Assembly: GCA_035555975.1 (NCBI GenBank)
Contig: DATMFV010000035.1
Coordinates: forward strand, 62,001-126,000
Direction of reading: 5' to 3'
DNA from: DATMFV01 sp035555975
GTDB taxonomy: Bacteria > Verrucomicrobiota > Verrucomicrobiia > Chthoniobacterales > Chthoniobacteraceae
Length of the DNA stretch: 64,000 nucleotides
Of the stretch, positions 60,388 through 64,000 are shown piece by piece. A model generated the notes under the pieces. It saw nothing but the letters and a program-made list of their open reading frames with translations, searched no databases and was not told where the DNA came from. Both the position numbers and the translations under genes were made by a program. Positions within the stretch are counted from its first letter, which is position 1. Each line of letters begins with the position of its first letter.

Positions 60388-62279
60388 GAGGTCTTGGCCG
60401 TTTTCCGGTTGGACGCCGGAGCGCCCGCCCGTTGCTGCGGTTTCGGTTTGAGGTAAAACATGATGGCAATGCCAACGCAGATCAGCAGCGAACCGATCCA
60501 TTTGAGCGGCCAGCCGGGATCATGCAACACCTGCAGGGTGGTTTCGTCCGGGTCTTCCGGGTTCCAGTGGGCCTGGGAAAACTTGTAGTTCTGCCCGAGG
60601 ACGACCCGCCAGAGCCCGTCGGGATAGCTCGCGGGATGGTTCATGTGGATCAACGCTTCAAGCGTTCTATTTCGCACGGGATCGTTGAACCGGACGGTGC
60701 TGCGGAAATCAGCCGGGGAATCGGTCCCTTCATCGCGCGGGACTTCGAACTTCAACAACTCGAGCGTGAACGGAAGGTTGTGCACCTCCAGCCCGAAGCC
60801 GAGAAAGACGGGCCGATCCTTCCATTGAAGCGTGACCCCCCGCCCGGACGGCACCCAGACCGGCTCGCCGGTTTTTTCCGCGGGAGCCGCCGCCGGGTTG
60901 AGCAGCCGGGCGCGAATCCCGGAAATCACCTTGCCCGTTGCGCTGGAACCGGCGGCGAGCGCCGAGTCGGCATTCTCGTCGAGCGGCACCATCCGGCTGG
61001 AAATCATCGCGTTGGGCAAGGCCTGCGCGACTTCCACCTTCCAGTCGGCCCAGCCGGTTTCAAACGATCCGCCGACCGCCGCCTTCCCCGAATGCTGCAC
61101 CACGCCGCCGCGGCTGGTCTGGTAGAGAATCCCCCCCTCGGCCGCGTAGGCGACCTCCAGCAGCGGCTTGGCTCCGGCGGCCGCCCCTTCGTTGGTCAGC
61201 GTGACCAGAATCGCCGGGTTGTTCGGTTGATCCGACTTGCTGACCGGCTTGCCCTCCTGCATCTCCATGTCGGGCCAGTAATCGCGGATGACGATCTGCG
61301 TAGTCTCCCCGTGGAGGGCGATCGGCTTGCCCAGAATCGCCTGGAGTTCGTACATCTCCCGGTGTCCGGTGGGCGACTCGATCAACGCCATCGGCTGCGC
61401 CCCTTCCAGGGTGAGGGCGATCCGGTAGCCGCTCGGTTTGCCGGAGTGGCTGGTGACGATCGGCTCAAATTTCGCGAAGACCATCTGGGTCTCGTGGTAG
61501 GCATCTTCGGGCGGCTTCGCGTCGGAGCGGTCGGGCAGGGCGTCGACGAGTTCAATCTGCGCCCGGCTGAAAAAATCGCTGACGGCGGCGGTCGGCGGGG
61601 TCTTGGCGAGGTTGACCGGGACGGTCTGGGCCATCATGGAGGAGGAGAACGCAAGCGCGACCCCCGCGCCGCTCTCGGGAATCGGCGAGGCGGTGACTTC
61701 GGTGACTTCCGCGAGCTGTTCGGAGTAACGGTCGATCAGGAGCTTCAGGTCGCTGTGCGGGATCGGGACCGTCTTCGGCTTCGCTTCCGTCGGCGGGGTG
61801 ACGTTGACGGGAAACGGGATCTTGTAGGCGATGCGGTCCATCCCGCTCTCGACCTGGAGAATCGTCCGGTTGATGACCAGTTGGCGGGTCGCCTCCGCAC
61901 CGGCGTGGAGGGTTACCGAAGCCTCAAAACCGAACTTCTGGCCGACCACCCCGCCCGCCAGCAGGATGATGATCCCGTAGTGCGTGATGACAAACCCCCA
62001 ATGCTTGCGCCGCCACGGCCAGCGGGTCAGCGTGACGCAGAAAAGGTTCACGCAAAGCACCAGAAGCCAGAAAAGGAACCACGGCGCCTTGTAGACATAC
62101 GCCTGGGCGACATGGGTGTCGAACTTCGACTCGTAGACCGTCGCAATGGCGCAGGCGATCGGGATCGTCAGGAGCAGGATCATCGCCAGCCGCAGCGATC
62201 CCAGAAAGTGAATGAACTGCCAGACCTCGGAGTTCTTCCGACGGTTTTCGATATGATCGCGCCATTCTTTCTCAGTCAT
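60384..62279 (-). CDS. resB: ResB-like cytochrome c biogenesis protein
   Basis: 631 residues. Three N-terminal membrane helices are visible: SLRLAMILLLTIPIACAIAT, PWFLFWLLVLCVNLFCVTLT and HWGFVITHYGIIILLAGGVV, with the family's His in THYG. A large periplasmic domain follows (residues 125-590), and a last helix WIGSLLICVGIAIMFYL is near the C-terminus. This is the ResB (Ccs1) plan, the partner of CcsA in cytochrome c maturation system II. It overlaps ccsA by 4 bases and the DUF420 gene by 8 bases, so translation of the set is coupled. Confidence 0.92.
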   Translation of the reverse strand: MTEKEWRDHIENRRKNSEVWQFIHFLGSLRLAMILLLTIPIACAIATVYESKFDTHVAQAYVYKAPWFLFWLLVLCVNLFCVTLTRWPWRRKHWGFVITHYGIIILLAGGVVGQKFGFEASVTLHAGAEATRQLVINRTILQVESGMDRIAYKIPFPVNVTPPTEAKPKTVPIPHSDLKLLIDRYSEQLAEVTEVTASPIPESGAGVALAFSSSMMAQTVPVNLAKTPPTAAVSDFFSRAQIELVDALPDRSDAKPPEDAYHETQMVFAKFEPIVTSHSGKPSGYRIALTLEGAQPMALIESPTGHREMYELQAILGKPIALHGETTQIVIRDYWPDMEMQEGKPVSKSDQPNNPAILVTLTNEGAAAGAKPLLEVAYAAEGGILYQTSRGGVVQHSGKAAVGGSFETGWADWKVEVAQALPNAMISSRMVPLDENADSALAAGSSATGKVISGIRARLLNPAAAPAEKTGEPVWVPSGRGVTLQWKDRPVFLGFGLEVHNLPFTLELLKFEVPRDEGTDSPADFRSTVRFNDPVRNRTLEALIHMNHPASYPDGLWRVVLGQNYKFSQAHWNPEDPDETTLQVLHDPGWPLKWIGSLLICVGIAIMFYLKPKPQQRAGAPASNRKTAKTS

Positions 62280-62739
62280 GAGGCAGGAGCAGGGTGGACG
62301 GGGGGAACCATTGGTAAAGCATCAGGTAGACGAGCACTCCGGTCACGGAGACATAAAGCCAGACCGGCATGGTCCAGCGCCCGATGCGGCGGTGAAAGGC
62401 AAACCGCCCCCGCACCGCCGGGATGACAGTGGTCAACACCAGCGGCAGGACGGTAAAGGCGAGGAGGATGTGGCTCGCCAGGATCACGTAATAGACCAGG
62501 CGGATCGGGCCGGTCGCCTCGAACTCGGTGGGGGGGACGTTGGCATGGTAGACGACGTAGCCCGCAAGAAAGAAGGTCGAGCTGATCAGCGCGCCGATCA
62601 TCATGGCGATATGCCGGCGCTTCTGCTCGCGGCGGATGAACCACCACCCGAGGCAGATGAAACAGGTGCTTACGAAGTTGAAGGAGGCGTTGATCCCCGG
62701 CAGGTCGCGCAGGGTCAGGGCGGCGAGCCAGTCGATCAT
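62272..62739 (-). CDS. DUF420 domain membrane protein
   Basis: 155 residues with about four to five membrane helices, including INASFNFVSTCFICLGWWFI, IGALISSTFFLAGYVVYH, LVYYVILASHILLAFTVLPL and TMPVWLYVSVTGVLVYLML. His residues in YHAN, SHIL and RFAFHRRIGR are typical of DUF420, a family that includes CtaM-like factors needed for cytochrome oxidase assembly in Bacillus and Staphylococcus. It lies between the SCO gene (4-base overlap) and resB (8-base overlap), which fits oxidase assembly. Confidence 0.92.
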   Translation of the reverse strand: MIDWLAALTLRDLPGINASFNFVSTCFICLGWWFIRREQKRRHIAMMIGALISSTFFLAGYVVYHANVPPTEFEATGPIRLVYYVILASHILLAFTVLPLVLTTVIPAVRGRFAFHRRIGRWTMPVWLYVSVTGVLVYLMLYQWFPPSTLLLPHD

Positions 62740-63407
62740 GGCCGGCCCCCTTCCTCAAGGAGCGTTTTCACGTCGGCCACGATCTTCGCGCTTTCATCCC
62801 GGGAAACCCCTTCGTAAAAGCGGCGGACGATGCCGTTCTGATCAACCAGCGCGATCTTGCTGCTGTGGGAGACATCGGCGGGTGCCATCCCTTCTTCATT
62901 GGAGAAAGCCATCAGGAAACCTTCCATCGCGATCTTCTGGAGTTGCGCCTTGTCGCCGGTCATGAAGAGCCACCGCGGGTCGGCCCCCAGGTGGTCCGCA
63001 TACCCGCGCAGGACTTCCGGCGTGTCGTTGGCGGGGTCGACCGAGAAGGAGACAATCGCCACGTTTTCGCCGCTCGCAAGGAGTTCCTTCTGGATGCCGA
63101 CGATCCGGCTGTTGAGCAGCGGGCAGATGTCGGGGCAGTTGGTAAAGACAAAATCGGCGATCCAGACCTTGCCGCGCATCGAATCGAGCGTCACCTGTTG
63201 GCCGCTGCGTTCCAGGAGCGAAAACGACGGCACCTTGCTGTAACGGGTGAACTTTCCGTCCGGATCGACCCCTTGAGTCTGGAGCGGCCCGCTATGGACC
63301 TGCGTGGCAACCGGCGATGATTGCGACTTTTTCCGGATCAGAAAAAGCTGGAGGGAGACTCCGAGAATCCCGATGAAAAGAAAAATCAGGCAGATGGTTT
63401 TTTTCAT
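62736..63407 (-). CDS. SCO family copper chaperone
   Basis: 223 residues with an N-terminal membrane anchor (ICLIFLFIGILGVSLQLFLI). The thioredoxin-like domain has the copper-binding pair in FTNCPDICPLLNSR (Cys-Pro-Asp-Ile-Cys) and the segment DVSHSSKIALVDQNGIVRRF with the third copper ligand His. SCO proteins deliver copper to the CuA centre of cytochrome c oxidase. It overlaps the DUF420 gene by 4 bases and follows ctaB after 13 bases. Confidence 0.95.
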   Translation of the reverse strand: MKKTICLIFLFIGILGVSLQLFLIRKKSQSSPVATQVHSGPLQTQGVDPDGKFTRYSKVPSFSLLERSGQQVTLDSMRGKVWIADFVFTNCPDICPLLNSRIVGIQKELLASGENVAIVSFSVDPANDTPEVLRGYADHLGADPRWLFMTGDKAQLQKIAMEGFLMAFSNEEGMAPADVSHSSKIALVDQNGIVRRFYEGVSRDESAKIVADVKTLLEEGGRP

Positions 63408-63420
63408 CGTCTTCGTACGC

Positions 63421-64000
63421 TCACCCCTTGATCAGGAGCATCATCAGGCCGAGCTGAACCGGCAGGTAAAGGATGGAGGCGATAAACAAGGTCCGGGCGG
63501 AACGGACCGACCGGCTTTTCATGAACAGGATGGCGCAAAGGACCATCGGCAGGTTGCAGACGATCGCGCCGATCAGGTACCCGAGCCCCGCCTTTCCGGC
63601 GAAGTATGGGATGAAGGTGATCGCCGCAAGCGCAAAGGTATAGAGGAGCGACTGGAAGGCCGCCCAGAGGCCGCGGGTGTCCGAACGGGTCAGCATGACG
63701 AAGCCGGCCTGCGAATACTGCTCGCGGTAAACCCAGGCGAGCGCCAGGAAATGGGGCATCTGCCAGGCGAAAAGGATGCCGAAAAGAACCCACGCCCCGA
63801 GCCCGAGCGAGCCGTTCGCGGCGGTCCACCCGATGACGGGAGGGATCGCGCCGGAAATCGCCCCGACCGTCACGCAGAGCGAAGTGCGCCGTTTCATCGG
63901 CGTGTAAAAGGCGAGGTAAATGAGCAGCGTCGCCGCCGCGAGGTAGGCGGCCACCAGCGTGGTGGTCTCCGCGAGGATCGTCAACCCGAGCGCCGCCATG
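63421..64000 (-). CDS. ctaB: Protohaem IX farnesyltransferase, C-terminal part (truncated by window)
   Basis: The frame runs to the last base, so the N-terminal part with the first DxxD prenyl-binding motif lies outside. About 193 residues remain, with several membrane helices. YLAFYTPMKRRTSLCVTVGA and ISGAIPPVIGWTA are typical of the UbiA-type CtaB/CyoE enzymes, and LFAWQMPHFLALAWVYREQY is the second conserved block. The enzyme makes haem O from haem B for cytochrome oxidase. It is first in the visible order ctaB-SCO-DUF420-resB-ccsA, a haem and copper delivery operon. Confidence 0.95.
   Translation of the reverse strand, partial: MAALGLTILAETTTLVAAYLAAATLLIYLAFYTPMKRRTSLCVTVGAISGAIPPVIGWTAANGSLGLGAWVLFGILFAWQMPHFLALAWVYREQYSQAGFVMLTRSDTRGLWAAFQSLLYTFALAAITFIPYFAGKAGLGYLIGAIVCNLPMVLCAILFMKSRSVRSARTLFIASILYLPVQLGLMMLLIKG

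Noticed and set aside
1..64000. CRISPR arrays, insertion sequences and rRNA genes
   Set aside because: No regularly spaced repeats, transposase frames or rRNA sequence were seen.

Overview
The window looks like chromosomal DNA from a GC-rich member of the Verrucomicrobia, probably class Opitutae. The reasons are five proteins with PEP-CTERM sorting tails, four pseudopilins with the H-X9-DG motif, a Verru_Chthon cassette protein A, many LacI-type regulators beside secreted carbohydrate-active proteins, and frequent starts without a clear Shine-Dalgarno sequence. The assignment is by gene content only.

Layout. 1-6.5 kb: the end of a LacI regulator, an M55 aminopeptidase and a DUF4838 protein (minus), a divergent PEP-CTERM protein plus pseudopilin, and a LacI regulator with matching TTACGTAA sites. 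6.5-7.6 kb: small membrane protein and EVE-domain protein. 7.7-16.4 kb: pseudopilin, YetA-like rhamnogalacturonan-lyase-type protein, two DUF1961 (YesU-like) proteins, PEP-CTERM protein and LacI regulator. 16.5-25 kb: GNAT enzyme, two bactofilins (one with zinc ribbons), a disulfide oxidoreductase, trpG, trpE (broken by an in-frame TAA), hisI with a possible Trp/His leader and attenuator, purU and a Fic protein. 25-31.1 kb: tandem paralogues, then a visibly AT-rich island with a DUF4339 membrane protein, a second membrane protein and an RHH antitoxin-like gene, followed by a thioredoxin-fold protein and a SLOG protein. Two copies of a nested-hairpin element lie at 27.99-28.14 and 31.08-31.24 kb; their stems differ in sequence but stay paired. 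31.4-34.6 kb: CE15-type esterase, SGNH esterase, prepilin peptidase. 34.8-39.7 kb: beta-strand-repeat PEP-CTERM protein, nadC, birA. 39.8-46 kb: GntR/LacI hybrid regulator, PEP-CTERM protein, beta-helix protein, pseudopilin. 46-52.3 kb: leuS, an orphan HigA-like antitoxin, tRNA-Val, Verru_Chthon protein A. 52.5-58.6 kb: LacI regulator, PEP-CTERM protein, pseudopilin, DUF4091 protein, Gfo/Idh/MocA oxidoreductase. 58.6-64 kb: cytochrome c and oxidase assembly genes (ccsA-like, resB, DUF420, SCO, ctaB).

The main theme is a repeated cassette: one LacI-type regulator, one PEP-CTERM surface protein, one H-X9-DG pseudopilin, and one or more secreted polysaccharide-active proteins. It occurs four times in varied order. 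I infer that each is a separately regulated surface system for one glycan; the shared prepilin peptidase is in the window, but no exosortase is.
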